Shown piece after piece: positions 49,501 to 63,200 of a stretch of 64,000 nt of DNA (positions are counted from its first letter, which is position 1; every line of letters starts with the position of its first letter). The DNA comes from Oryzias latipes (taxonomy: Eukaryota > Chordata > Actinopteri > Beloniformes > Adrianichthyidae). A program made the translations under genes and the position numbers. Below the pieces are notes generated by a model, which did no database searches, was not told the DNA's origin, and was given only the letters and a program-made list of their open reading frames with translations. The stretch is from assembly GCF_002234675.1 (NCBI RefSeq), contig NC_019866.2:6987307-7051306 (forward strand), written 5' to 3'.

Positions 49501-52500
49501 GTAAGAAATATTCTTTTAAAAGTTAAAGACCGCACTCTGATGAAAATTATGTTTTTGGGGTTTTTAACATGGAATTTTTCTAAGAATAGAGGACAAATAG
49601 GAAGAAAATTAAGCTACAAATGGCATTTTGGAGTATTTCTTTATTCAAATTGTTGAAAAAAGAGTATATTTGTGATGTAGGTGCTACAACGGCAAGCCAC
49701 AAGCTCCCTAATCTGCTTCATTCTGATAGACTTGTAGATCCATGTGCGTCTGCGTTTTTCTCGTCTGAGCTACAATCTGGCTGAAAATTGTACGGATACG
49801 ACATTGCTCGCCGTTTTTGTTGCACCAGTAATATTAGGTTTAGGGTGTGAGGGGCTGTAAGCTTCTGCACTCAGAATCGGGAAGAGGAAAGAGGGGGCGG
49901 GGTTGCTCACAACTTGGAGGTGAATTTCTAATGAACTACTGCCGCTCTGCAGAAACTATGTCCTTGAAAATGACACAAAATGAAAATGGCTGAAAAGATG
50001 ATTGGAGCGGGTATTTAAGGATGACGGACAGTTTTATATTAGAGAAATTCTCAACTAAAAAAACTTTTCAGCAAATAAAACTGCATCTGATCTATTTTAT
50101 ATATTTTTTTGTTATTATGTCATGTTTTTTTTTGTAGGATCTCTGTGAGCGACATGAAAAGGGCGTCCTCCATGAGCATCAAAGGGCTCTTCAGAAGTAC
50201 GGCGTGATGAAGAGGCAGATGATGAGCGCCACTGTGCAGTCCAAGGAGCACGCCACAGTGGAACAGCTGGAATCACGAATCGTTCAGGTGAAATTTTCTC
50301 CAACTCTACCTTGTATAACCAGAGCTGTACTCATTTATTCTTCTATAAAGTAAAATATCCTGCTTTTTTCTTTCCTTTACTAACTAAAGACTAATTTTAT
50401 AATTCTTGGTTTGACAACTTAGGGAAAAAAGTTGTTGATTTATTTATATAGGGGGTAGAAGGTCATTTTTGTTTATAACAATGTTGCTTAGTGCAGAAGC
50501 TTGGACCAAAAAGCGTTTTTATTTGATTTTTTTTTTTCACTGGTTCTTTTGTGAGAAAGGCCAAATAAATGTCTTTGTGGTGGATTTGAAGCTTTTTTTT
50601 TTCTTCTAAGAACAAAAATCCCCCAAACATTAAAAATGTGAAAACTCCCAAAACATAAAATGTTCTTTTTAGTTCCTTATAAATACTTTAAAGCAATAAA
50701 AAGGAGGTTATTTTAAAGAAACCAAAGCAGCCTTTTTGTGACCGCGTTAAAGCAAAGTCGCATTAAGAAAGTAATTAAGTTGCTGTTTGCTCCTGTACCC
50801 TCTGTGGTTTTTATCTTGGGGCCGCAGTTCCTTTTTATTTATTTTTTCACCGCGGTTTGGATGTGTTTGCCACACCGTCACAATTTCTGCATAGTTCCCC
50901 CTAACTGAGTTTGTACTTTTCTGACCAAACCAGCTTTAGCCTGAGGGCAGAAAATCCTACTGGATTCAAAAAGTAATATTAGAGCTGTTAATGTAGAAAA
51001 CGAAGACAATAAGTTTTTATTTATTTATTTTTATTTGTGGAATTTTGTAAAATATGTCATGATCTGTTTTTAGTATTTTCTCTTCATTGAAGAGCTAAGA
51101 TTAGATTAACATGTATATGTGCAACACTAAAATTATTGAAAAAAAATGACAAAATTGATCATATCACCTTAAAAAACATGATGCAAAAAAAAAAAAAAAA
51201 ACAGACTGCAATTACTCTAAAAGAGTTTTGAAGGTTTGGATTTGGAAAAGGAAATATTAATTATACAGAACAACTAAATAAAATAAAGGAGGATACTAAA
51301 ATAAGATTAATAGCTATAAAGAAATAGCCAAGGTGCTGTTTATTGGCAAGAAAGTCATGTAAAGTTGATCATTTGTAAGTGAAACTAATAAATGTAATGT
51401 AATAAAATTTAGAAAAATTATTTCTTTTAGAAATATTAAGTTTTTTTGCTACGGGTAAAAAAAATAGATTTTGTGTGATTTGCTAAATGTCAATGAGGCT
51501 GTCTCCTAGAAAACCTGCACAGAATAATAAAATAAATTAAAAAAAGGAAACATTTTGCAGGTTTGCTGCTCTCATGTTTTTAGTTGAATTGCCCATAGAG
51601 TAGGGGTGGAGCTATAACTGCCCCCCCTGTAAAAAGCTTTGCCCCCCCCCTCAATTTCTGAGTCAATATTAATATTATTATTGAGATAGATTAAGAAACG
51701 ACCAATAGAAGCTTCTTTAAGTATTACAAGAATAACAAAAGCAATACTTTTGAATGAAAGAATTACATTAACAAATATAAAACTGTTTGAAATACGTGTT
51801 TTTGATCCTTTCATTTCATTCTGCCCCCCATCTTGCCCCACATATAAAATGTTCTGGCTCCACCACTGGATGGAGGTGAAAGAAAATCTCAACTTTTATA
51901 GTTTTTTTTTTTACAACAGAATTGATTAACAGGATTTTTGTGTCTTCTTTTGATAACATCCTCTTATCAGTCCTGTGTTTCTAACAAGCAGGATTAGCAA
52001 CGGATTTCCCTTCTATTAGCATTTTATTCCTGATAATTTCTGTCATTTAATTAGTGCCAACCTTTTTTTTTTTTTTTTTAATGTTCTGATAATAGCAAGA
52101 AAGTGCCATTCAAACCATGGAGCTGCGCAACTACTTCTCCCTGTTCTGCCTTCATCAAGAGACGCAGCTTATCTTCACTTGCCTTCCAATTACTTCCCAC
52201 ATTCTCGGGGCTTTTGTTAGCTCACAGGTCCAAGGACACAAAGAGGTAAGGAGGCAGTCTGGGAATTCTTTTTATCCAGTTACTCACCTATAGTTTTACC
52301 CAGCAGCACTGCATGCAGGGACAGTCAGATCATCCATAACCTGACTTTAAAAAATGTTTTTAAAAAAAATGAGGGTTTGTGCAAATAAAATATTTTTTTG
52401 TTGAATTTGTTAAAAATATATGCTGAAATTGAGAAAATAAGAAAAATAAATAGACAGAGTGGTTTTGAAAGTTGCTTTTTGAAATATTAAATTTGTGGAC

Positions 52501-52649
52501 CAAGTTGCAATATTTCATTGTTAACGATCTAAAGGGGAAGTGTAAATAGACATTTCTTTTTTTTACAGATGGGAGAAGTCTGGAATGAACTCCAGCCCAA
52601 ACTGGGGTCTCTCTTTGCCAGTAAAAATGGACTGAAATCTTCCATCTGA
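43507..52649 (+). CDS. snx8: Sorting nexin 8, PX-BAR endosomal protein
   Basis: Thirteen coding exons, 521 aa: 43507-43543, 44036-44163, 44395-44524, 45200-45390, 45544-45664, 47843-47979, 48385-48465, 48864-49024, 49147-49276, 49372-49440, 50138-50287, 52096-52245 and 52569-52649. Introns are GT..AG with consistent phases. I chose the ATG at 43507 because MTVRAM resembles the human start; an in-frame ATG follows at 43522. Residues about 16-95 look like an EH-type helical module (LPKEALNQI, then GFLSKLSFYKALALIALAQQ), as in the yeast relative Mvp1. The PX domain is at about 139-250, with RRYSDF at 170-175, the basic pocket for PI3P, and the proline loop PALPPKRM. The BAR region is at about 276-515 (ADIQAQF, RELIRNI, DVVEKLNFFLDLLQSY, MKRQMMSA, MELRNYFSLFCLHQETQL). 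The family acts on early endosomes in retrograde and recycling traffic and is linked to innate signalling in mammals. Its 3' end faces nudt1. Confidence 0.96.
47078..47700 (+). repeat. Dispersed TIR element, copy G
   Basis: This plus-oriented copy lies in snx8 intron 5. It starts TTTTAATGTCCCACTCCAATCATCTTTA, the cleanest left terminus in the window. The frame MTENIGAVQLYSFEVDACSDE follows, then GTCTGCAAGCGGATGCATCAG, CATTTGAATTAAGAAACAC and AAAACACCAAAAATACAATCTTCATCAA. The right terminus is degraded and probably ends near CTTTAAAA. Confidence 0.75.
48111..48260 (+). repeat. Fish repeat (TTTAACCAGGAAAGTCCCATTGAG type)
   Basis: TTTATTTAACCAGGAAAGTCCCATTGAGATTAAAAACCTCTTTTCCAAGGGAGTCCT is a motif string I recognise as a common teleost dispersed repeat, followed by an A-rich tail. 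A weaker relative sits at 14536. The copy lies in snx8 intron 6. The class assignment is uncertain. Confidence 0.6.
49523..50018 (-). repeat. Dispersed TIR element, copy H (reverse)
   Basis: This reverse copy in snx8 intron 10 runs from TTAAAGACCGCACTCTGATGAAAAT to AAAGATGATTGGAGCGGGTATTTAA, 496 bases, with recognisable inverted ends. The coding relic has lost its ILE-GLN-PRO core but keeps YNFQPDCSSDEK. The family blocks GCCACAAGCTCCCT and GTTGCACCAGTAATATTAGG are present. Confidence 0.75.
51601..51868 (+). mobile_element. hAT-like MITE in snx8 intron 11
   Basis: The left end TAGGGGTGGAGCTA and the reverse complement of the right end CAGTGGTGGAGCCA form a 14-base inverted repeat with four differences. 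Both resemble hAT termini, which begin CAGNGGTG. Inside are C-rich strings (CTGCCCCCCC, TTGCCCC) near each end and an AT-rich middle. At 268 bases it has no transposase. I could not see a convincing 8-bp target duplication. Confidence 0.55.
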
Positions 52650-53715
52650 AACCTTCATCATGCTGTGATGACTAGAAACACTCCCACATACGTGTAACGC
52701 ACTTCATCAATTCCACTTTTCACTGAAGATCATCATTGGAGTCCTTTGGGCACTAATTTCCCACATTTCCTGCAAGAGTCACAAGTATTTCATCATGCGC
52801 TCTGGAATGAGATCAACAATTCAGAGTTTGTGACCATCAGCAGGCCAACAGGGATCCCCAACGCGGCATTTATACAACATTTTTATGAAGTACTTGATTG
52901 TGAATCTGAGTTTGATACACTAAAAGGATTAAGAAGACGAACACTGCAAAAATTGAGTTATTCACCTGTTTTCTTTATGCTTGTTGACTAACTTCAGAGT
53001 AATATAAAGGATTTTTGCTTCTAAAGTTATGTAGATGTTTCTTTTTTTGTGTTAGCTATTTTTTAATCTCACTGTGGAATATGTGAACTGCATAAATCTG
53101 CAAATGTTTTTTTTTTTTTTTAACTAAAACTACATTTATTATTCCAGTCATTTATTTGTGAAGAACAAAAAAAATGTATTTAGGTGAGTGGCAGAGGACT
53201 CAAACCAATTCTTTATCTTCTATATTTTGGCATGTCATCATAGCCTCGGGAAGCTGGATGACTGTAAAAGAGGATTCCACAAAGTTATAGAGGACAAGAA
53301 ATGGCAACCTACAAAAAAATCTGCTGCTCCAGAAGCTAAGGCATGTTTTATATGTGAACATGGCAGGGAAAGTATTATGATGTGTTTTTTTGTGTCTCCT
53401 GACATAATTTGTTAAAGGAAAAAATGAAATATTTTTGTAAACTGAATTGCAAAAATGATTGCATTAAAAAAAATCCTAATCTGAATTTTCCCCCACATAA
53501 ATGTTTGAATATCTCAGTATATCCCAGTTTTGAAAAAATTGATGTGCAATTTCATCAGCAGTTATTTTTAAAATTATAAAAGCCAACAAAAAATAAACTT
53601 TAAATACCCATAAACTCAAACTGGAATCATTTCAAAATCAGAGAAATTTTGCGTTTCTTCAATACTTTAACTATTTTAAAGATTGTCCTTAACTAAATTC
53701 TGCAGAAAATAAATT
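52650..53715 (+). other. snx8: snx8 3' untranslated region
   Basis: AT-rich sequence runs from the TGA stop (52647-52649) to polyadenylation hexamers at 53592 and 53708. Open frames at 52746-52991 and 53188-53415 have no family motif and are treated as UTR noise. Confidence 0.5.
53592..53597 (+). terminator. snx8: Candidate polyadenylation signal of snx8
   Basis: AATAAA lies in CAAAAAATAAACTTTAAATA; a second one is at 53708-53713. Either would end snx8 within about 200 bases of the predicted nudt1 3' end. Confidence 0.45.
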
Positions 53716-53791
53716 TTTGTATTTAAATTGTAAATAATACTTATTACAAAATGGAAGACAACAAAAACAGGCTGAATACAGTCCAAATACT

Positions 53792-53797
53792 TTTATT
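53792..53797 (-). terminator. nudt1: Candidate polyadenylation signal of nudt1
   Basis: TTTATT on the plus strand is AATAAA on the nudt1 strand, about 520 bases after its stop. Another copy lies at 53837-53842. Confidence 0.45.
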
Positions 53798-54316
53798 TTG
53801 AAAGTTTATCATCAGATTTGTTCTTATACAAAAGATTTTATTTTTTTCACTTAAAACAATTTAAAGAGAACTTTAAGACTTGTGCAAAACCTCTGTCAGT
53901 AACAGATTTTAGATGAAACATTTTACTGAAAATCATTGAACTGATAAAGTTTTGCAGTTTTTACTAATTTTTTAGGGGAATAAAAGCTGTACAGACAATA
54001 TGAAACATCAAGCTTGACTTTTCAAACTCTAAACAAGATTTAAGTGTAAATATTTTTCATTTTCTTGTTGAAAAACTCCTTATTTTACTGCATTATTGTT
54101 TGAACCAGTTAATCCAACATAAAAGGCCAAAATGCACTTTTGTTTTTTCATTTTTTCTCAAGAACAAAAAGAAAATAGCCATTCCAGTTTTGTGCTTTAG
54201 TCATGAAAAGACAAGTAAGAGTTGTATTTTCATTTTGCATGAACCCCAATGAAAATGTTCACATTCCGTAAAACTTGTAGACATTTCTGATGGTTGCTAG
54301 GTCCCAAACGTTGATC

Positions 54317-56437
54317 TCAGAGCTCCTGCACCTCCTCCAGCGTGTGGCTGAGAATCACATCGTGACCCTCGAACCTGAAGTATCCGACAAACTTCTTCTT
54401 CTGGAGCATCAGGGGGAACCAAAGTTTATCATCGGCCCACATCTGATTGAAAGGAATTTTGTCCCATTCAAACCACTGAGGCCTCATTTCTACAAAACAG
54501 AAGACGGACACACAATTGTTACATTTCTGTATAATCTAGCAAAACAAAAGTGTCATCATTTACTTTTCATTTCTTTCACACTATCATGTTCAAACTCAAA
54601 ACACCCGTGAATTGAACTTTTAGCAAATATGTCTTTTTTCCCCCTTCTTTTACTGCTTTCTTCCCCTTTTTTTAAATTCAAGGTTTATGTCTGCAGTTTT
54701 TCCCTCCTCCTCCACCCAGCCGACCTTGGCTTCACTCAGGCAGCAAACATTACTGCAGGTTTGAGAGTTTGTCCTCCAAAACGCCTCTGCTCCTTTTCTT
54801 TCCTTTGCGTTCCTCTACGTACTCGTCTTTTTGCTTTCAAATACAAATAAAGCTCTGCTTAAAAAGAAAGTTCCCCTGTAGAGGCGACCTTCCTATCGAG
54901 GAGCTGAGTCCGCAGTTTTGTGAGTTGAATTCTTTTGCAGAAACGGGGAGAAAATATGACGTTTTCTTTGTACGAGTTGATGAACTAAAATAAAACGAGG
55001 GCGGAAAAAGGGAACGGAAAAGTGAGTGTTGCTTATCACACTTTTCATCCAGATGTCACTAATTAACAAATAAAGGTGGAATATAGGGAAAAAGTCAACA
55101 GGAAAAGTCGATTTTGGCTCCTCCATCACCTATTCTGGAAGTTTAAAAGATTATAAGGACAAAAACAGGTAAAGATGGAATATTTTGCCTTCAATTAATT
55201 GGCCATTTTTCGTAAAAATGTTTGAAATAAATGTGAGATAAACAGAACAAGTTTTTGTTTGAAAATAGTAAACTTCCTAATTTTTTAGTTGTATTAAACT
55301 ATACATTTTGTTTTATTTATGTATTAAGAAAATGAAAATCTTCAAAAAGCTGCCGAGCAATGATCTGTCACTGAATAGTCACAGAACGGGATCTGGACTG
55401 CACATAACAATCAAAAGGAACAGTTAGGAAGAACCAAAAGTAAAGAGGGGATTTCTGGGGATTATAACTTTCTTTAATTAAAGCATAAAGTTGAAGTGTG
55501 GTGTTTAAAAAAAATAATCCCCATGTCATTTTTAAAGCAACCGTTTTAAAAAGTGAGACACTCTTGCCATCTTGTTCTTAGTATGTAAATCGACATCTGG
55601 GGTCCTGTGCTGCCCTATTTTCACAAACGGCTGATGCTCAGTGGTACCATCTGATTCGCTGGGTTCTCCGTTGAACGAGTCGGCTCTGAAAACGTGGACA
55701 TCAAGCAGCTGCGTTTCGCCGACAAATTCAAACTTGATATTTCCTATTTTGTGCAGGACGTCCACCGTGAGGCCACTCTCTTCCTGCAGTTCCCTAGAGA
55801 GAAAAACAAAATTAAACTCTAGAATCATTTTGACTGCTTTCAAAATCTGCAATGTCACAACTCGGTTAAAAATAAACGTATGGACCAATAGGACTCTGAC
55901 TTTTCTTAAAATAGTGTTTTATCATTAGAATTCAGAACACAAGTTCTCATGTTGACTCCATTATTAGGGGTGTTTTGTTTCACCATTTGCTACATTTTCT
56001 TGATCTTTCTGCTCTGTTGTCCTGTTTTTTTTGCTTTCTGAGGCTAAAATCTCCTTATTGCTTCATTGCTTCAAACCCAAGAGAGAAAAATGACACTTGG
56101 AAAAAAAAATAATAAAAGAGGTTGCCATTAAAGTCCTTATAAGATGAATATTCCATGACATTAAAGTAGTCAGGCTATAATGTTTTAGTAAGAGTTTTCA
56201 TTTAGTGTCCTGATGTGTTTTGACCTATTTTGCCAAATTCTTTTGGTATATAAAAATGATTGTAGAAGAGGTTTCCCTGATGTGGAAACCTGTTGTTCTT
56301 GATAAAAACTACAACAATCCGGATTAGTTTAAAGTGAATGAAAAGCAGATGGTTCAATTTGAGAAAAAACAGCGTAAAACTCAAACACACACATTACAAA
56401 CTTTCAAAAAAATATTGAAATAAAAAAAAGATTAATT

Positions 56438-56535
<98 letters not shown>

Positions 56536-57222
56536 TTTTTTCCAAATCAAATGTAATAATATAGCACATTAAAAAACCTTAAACTGTTAACAAGTGAAAT
56601 ATATTATTGAATAATTCTTTCAAGTTTGCAATATTTAACAGTTTTCAATGTTTCTATTCTTCTTATAGATTTACAATCGAGTGTTTCATTCATTTTAAAC
56701 TGATCGTGATTTGACCCCATTAATGGAACAATCAAAAGCTGTGATTTTTTAATGAATGATGATCTTTATATTTAGTACACACAGTGTCTTACTTGTATTG
56801 CACCCATGACTGATCTATATTCCACACTATGCAGACTGCATTTTTGAATATACAAGCTAAGTTGTTCATATTTAGAAATGCATATTAAAAGAAGCATGGG
56901 TTGGTGGTGTGATTATACATTTGATTTAGATTTTAAAGTCAAAATAACAAGTAAATAATGTTGCACAAGTGGTCACGTGCAAATTCTGTGCCAAATATGG
57001 TCCTTTCCCACACTTATGGTACATTTCGCTATGCATATGCGCGCGCGCGCACACACACAAACACATGTACCTCCTAGCAGCATCCTCTATCGTTTCTCCT
57101 GGCTGAACTTTCCCACCGAAACCGTTCCATTTGCCCACTCCGAACCCCCTCTTCTTCATTCCCAGCAGAACTTTTCCCGGCTGGACCACCAGAACCAGGG
57201 TGAGTTGCTTCGGGCTCAACAT
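54317..57222 (-). CDS. nudt1: NUDT1 / MTH1, oxidised purine nucleoside triphosphatase
   Basis: Minus strand, three coding exons: 57222-57071, 55793-55648 and 54489-54317. They give 156 aa, the same length as human NUDT1, with consistent phases. It hydrolyses 8-oxo-dGTP, 2-hydroxy-dATP and related damaged nucleotides to monophosphates, keeping them out of DNA. The Nudix box GX5EX7REUXEEXGU is intact at residues 37-59 (G37, E43, R51, E52, E55, E56, G58), split by intron 1 after the first base pair of codon R51. Substrate-pocket residues known from the human enzyme are at the same numbers: F27, N33, F72, W117, D119 and D120. I chose ATG 57222 ([16 protein letters not shown]) because it aligns with the human start. 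The frame stays open upstream without another ATG. Intron 1 holds an 86-bp TA tract and a CG/CA tract next to its splice donor. Confidence 0.97.
56440..56525 (+). repeat. (TA)n microsatellite of about 86 bp
   Basis: An uninterrupted TA dinucleotide run ends in TATACACACATATAC. It lies in nudt1 intron 1 and can extrude as a cruciform. Its length is probably polymorphic. Confidence 0.95.
57039..57059 (+). repeat. (GC)n(AC)n tract beside nudt1 splice donor
   Basis: GCGCGCGCGCGC is followed by ACACACACA, ending about 11 bases from the exon 1 boundary at 57071. Alternating purine-pyrimidine sequence of this kind can adopt Z-DNA. It lies in the first bases of nudt1 intron 1. Confidence 0.85.
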
Positions 57223-59036
<1,814 letters not shown>

Positions 59037-59179
59037 CGCTTTTCATTGTCTTCTCGTCTTTTGATGTGCGTCCGACTCCCTGTGCTTCTGAGCTTTTTGA
59101 ACTCAAAGCAGCTCATTTGTGTGTTATCAAGAGGTGGCACTGTTGAGGCATCGGTGAGACTCCTCCTTACCTCGGCCAC

Positions 59180-59185
59180 ATTAAA
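59180..59185 (+). terminator. mrm2: Candidate polyadenylation signal of mrm2
   Basis: ATTAAA, about 145 bases after the stop, is the first common hexamer. The first AATAAA I see is at 59611, so a longer 3' end is possible. Confidence 0.35.
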
Positions 59186-59637
59186 CCCTCTGCAGCCGGA
59201 GCACAGCAGCAGTGAATCGCTAAAATGGAAGCCTATGCAAGAGATATTCCTCGAGAGTCCTTCACTGTCTTTTTTTTGTCTGCTTATTGTTTGGCCCAAC
59301 TATTTGTTCCACACGCTCAGTTTGTAGTTTACTTTGTTCCAGAAAGTCATCTACCACTGGTGCTTATTCTAATAATTTGCACTTCCAGTCATGTAGAAAT
59401 ATGGTTTCTTTTATTGAGAGCAAAAGGTGAGAAACGCAAATAAGTAAATGCTGTCTGATTGAAGGAATGGGGTAGCATGCTTAAGCTTTGTTCCCTTGCC
59501 CTGTAATAACAAAAATACCCCAAAGATTACTCTTTAATACAATTATTTAAAAAAAAAATCTCGTTTTTTAAAGTTACTTTGAAAATATGAATACAAGTTG
59601 TTTTTTTTAAAATAAATTATGCTATTTTAAAGTCACA

Positions 59638-60200
59638 TGAAAGACCCACTTTGATGAAAATTTGTTTTAACATGTTCTTGTGGTATTTTCCTCATGAAGG
59701 AGGACATATATAAAGATATTTGAGTTTAAAATAGAATTTTTGAGTATTTCTTTATTCAAATTGTTGTGAACCAAACTGAAAAGTATGAAAAATATTATTC
59801 TTGGTTAGTAGAAAATATGCTGGGTGGCCCATTAGCTCCCTGCTCCGCTCCATTCTGATGCGTTCGCTTGCAGACAAATAAATACGTGAATATTTTCGTT
59901 TTCCTCATCTGTGCTGGCATCTGGCTCTTTATGGCGTGATAGTTCCAAATGTTGCTCGCCATTTTTGTTGCACTGGTAATGTTGGCTTGAGGGGGATGTA
60001 AGCTAACGGGAGAGCGTGTAAAAAAAAGGAGCCCTCATAAAGGCTCTTTGACAATAGTCCCGCCCACAACTCTGAGGTGAATTTCAATGAATTCTTTCCA
60101 CTCTGCAGAAACTATGTCCCAGAAAACAACAGGTTTATTATTATTATTTTTCTAAAAACGGCATAATCATAATTAAAAGACCACTTCTAAAGGTCATTAA
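59638..60200 (-). repeat. Dispersed TIR element, copy I (reverse)
   Basis: It starts GAAAGACCCACTTTGATGAAAAT, the best right terminus in the window read on the reverse strand. It carries AACATGTTCTTGTGGTATTTTCC, CTCCCTGCTCCGCTCCATTCTGATGCG and TTTTTGTTGCACTGGTAATG. The relic frame is shifted by small indels but keeps EPDASTDEE. The left terminus of the family is degraded near 60190. Confidence 0.7.
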
Positions 60201-63200
60201 ATGATGTCTGGAATAAAAGATGTCCGTTTTTACATTCTGTCACCACCAATCAGCCACATGGACTTTTATAAATATAGTTTTATAATATAATTCTTAGAAT
60301 TACAGATGCAGAGAAAAGATGTACAGTAATTGTCTCAAACAGGACAGGCTCCTGGGATTTGTAGTCCATTTTCCATTTATCTCAAACTTACTGCCACACA
60401 AAAAGCTGATATGCAATCAAATAAAATCCTTCTTGCAGTTGCTCAGTGGGACGGTCCTTATGCTTTATGGAGGTGGTGCTTGCTTCATTAAACTCTGTCT
60501 TGAAGGGCATTGTCCAAATCTCATTAGAAAAAGTTATACATTATTAAATGAAAAGTAAGCGCCATCCTTCTTTCAACGTCAGTCTTTGGACTCTTAAAAG
60601 GAAAAAGCAGGAGGTTCCAAATGACAAACCGGTGAGTCATGGTGGCTATGTTCGTATTTTAAGACTTTCCATTGACTTCCAGGTTCTAAGGGAGCACTCC
60701 CATTCATATTTAATAGGTGAATGAGTCACAAACTAAGACGTCGAAGACCAAAATTATATTTCTAAGGCTGAATATGGAAACGTATAGGAAACTGCACTTT
60801 GTTGCTTTGAAGCCCAACATTTCAGGCAAAAAAAAAACAATGTGAACCAATATAACACACCCTCCAGCAGCAGACACTGGAGGAACTGGAAAAGTCAAAA
60901 CTGTGGTTTTATCTGTGGCAGGCTGTTACACCCCAGGGCAGAAGATACAGAACCATTGCTAACGGATGCTCAGTTGCTAGAAAATATTCACATAAAAGTT
61001 AAATATTGTGACTTCCTGAAAATATGAGCTGCGTTTCTTTTTAGAGCCAATGAAGAAATGAGAATTATTAGAAGCAGCAGTATGGCAAAGATGTTTTGAA
61101 TTATGAACTATAGAAAGTGAACCATGACATTAACAGGAGTGCAGATGCCGATAAATGTGTGCAAAAATAAAAGAAAGTAAAGTACTCAAAAAAAAAGTTG
61201 CAATTTTGCAAGTTTTTATATCACATGTTTTATTTGGAAAACTTTCTCTATAAATACTCTTCTCTAGAACTGTTTCCATATTTTTTGGTAAGTTGTTGCC
61301 AAACATTTGGATTTGGAAGAGACAGCAAAGTAAAATAACAGATGATGCTAGGATAATAGAAACTATTCAAATACATTTCTAAATAATCAGCATAAAATGT
61401 GTTAAACTCGATGGTTGAACCCAAGTCAAGCCATGTTTCCATATTTCAAACAGGTGCCTAATTAGTCCTGCTAATGAAATCTGATTATTTCTTAAAAGAT
61501 TTTATGGACTGATCATTTTGCAAAACAAAAAGAATAGACTAATTGAGCTCACATATGCACCTATGCAAATCAGGAAGACGTGAATTCAATTCATAACGCT
61601 GCTATCTGGCCTTTCTGTCTCAGGAGTGATGAGTAATACGCCATGAACTGAAACAGTTGCACCTCTTGGTGAAATTAACTGCACGATGAGGGGACTGACC
61701 TCTAAAGATTATTGTTTGGAATGAAAGAGAGCAGTCATGCCTGCGGATGAAGCTAAAAGTGAAAGATGAGAACAGATGACCAATTTTTTTTCTCATTACT
61801 TGTTGATTATGCCGCCCTGGACTATTTAGATTTAAATTATTCCAAAATTACTGTGGGATCTAAATAAATTCCACTAGCAACTTGCTCTCTGGATAAATGA
61901 TGATTCATTCACAGGTTAATTTGTTCTTTTCTGGCCAGCTGGAGGTACAGATGTAAATATTAGCAAATGAAGAGATGAAAACGCTCAAAGAGTCACATAT
62001 TTCAAATTTCGACCAGGCTCTCAAATGATAAAACCCATTTTATGAATCAAAGCCTGGTGGAGTGGCTTTGATTTGGTGTATTTTTTGGAGGTTATTGGAT
62101 TCATACCGACACATATTTTAATTTAGGGTGGTTAAAAAGAAACAATTCTGGTGATCCTCCTGTTTAATCTAAAATTATGTTGAATTTTTTTGAATCTGGA
62201 TTGTGAGAAGAAGAATCCAAATATCCGGGAAGGTTCCTTTTTCATTAATACTTTGTGATGATGTAGCGCGAGAAAAATTAAAATTTAAAGAGGTTTTCGT
62301 CATTCGATTGCTGTGTCTGTTGGCCTGTTTCCACTGAAGAGATATCATTGAACTTACATGCAAACTGAAAACCCCGGACACATTCTACCAAAGAAGGAAA
62401 TGTTTGCTTGCTCTTCAGTAAAAACAAACAATATCTGGATTATTAACTTAGTGCCAGTCTCAGATTGACAGGAAATTAAAGAAATGGTAATATCATTTCC
62501 AACACTGTGCCATTCATTCCCTTGGCTGACCCAAGTTGCCAAAATGAATTACTTTTCTGGCAACGTGCAACGCTGCCTGAGTCTGTCTCTGAATGTGACC
62601 AGAGCCAAGCAATAATGCACTGACATAAACAAAAGAGAACCATTATGATGATAATTTCATATCATCTTTTCAGAAAGATTTGTCTAAAATTTCTAAATTG
62701 GATCACAACGATGAATGTTATCCTTGGCTGGATTCTCAGCATGTTTTTATTAGCCTTTCCTGTGAACTGTTAATGATTGTTCGTAGGACTTCTAAGGGTT
62801 TCAGAGCATGGATCATACAGTAAACCTTTCAACTGCTATTTGTGGTATTGTGGTAATGTTGCACAATACTGCCAAAGGGGGAAAAAAAACAACACTTTCT
62901 CGTCTTGATCTTTGCTTTTTTGATTTTCTTGCAGTCCTGCAATAAATGTCAAGAGGACTTTTTTTGTTATAAAAGTAAAAACAAGAGCTCAAGCAGAAAT
63001 TAAAAACCCAAATAGGAGCTTACAAATTGAAAGTTACTTTTAAATTGACAATTTACCTCCTTAGACTTATTGTAATAATAATAGTACACTTAAAATGGCT
63101 TTTTCTTTATTTTAGGAATAATATGACTTTTACGGATTTTAACGTTCTGAAAAAATAATAAGCGGCATGAAACTAGATTTAGAAAGCAGATTAAAACTTA

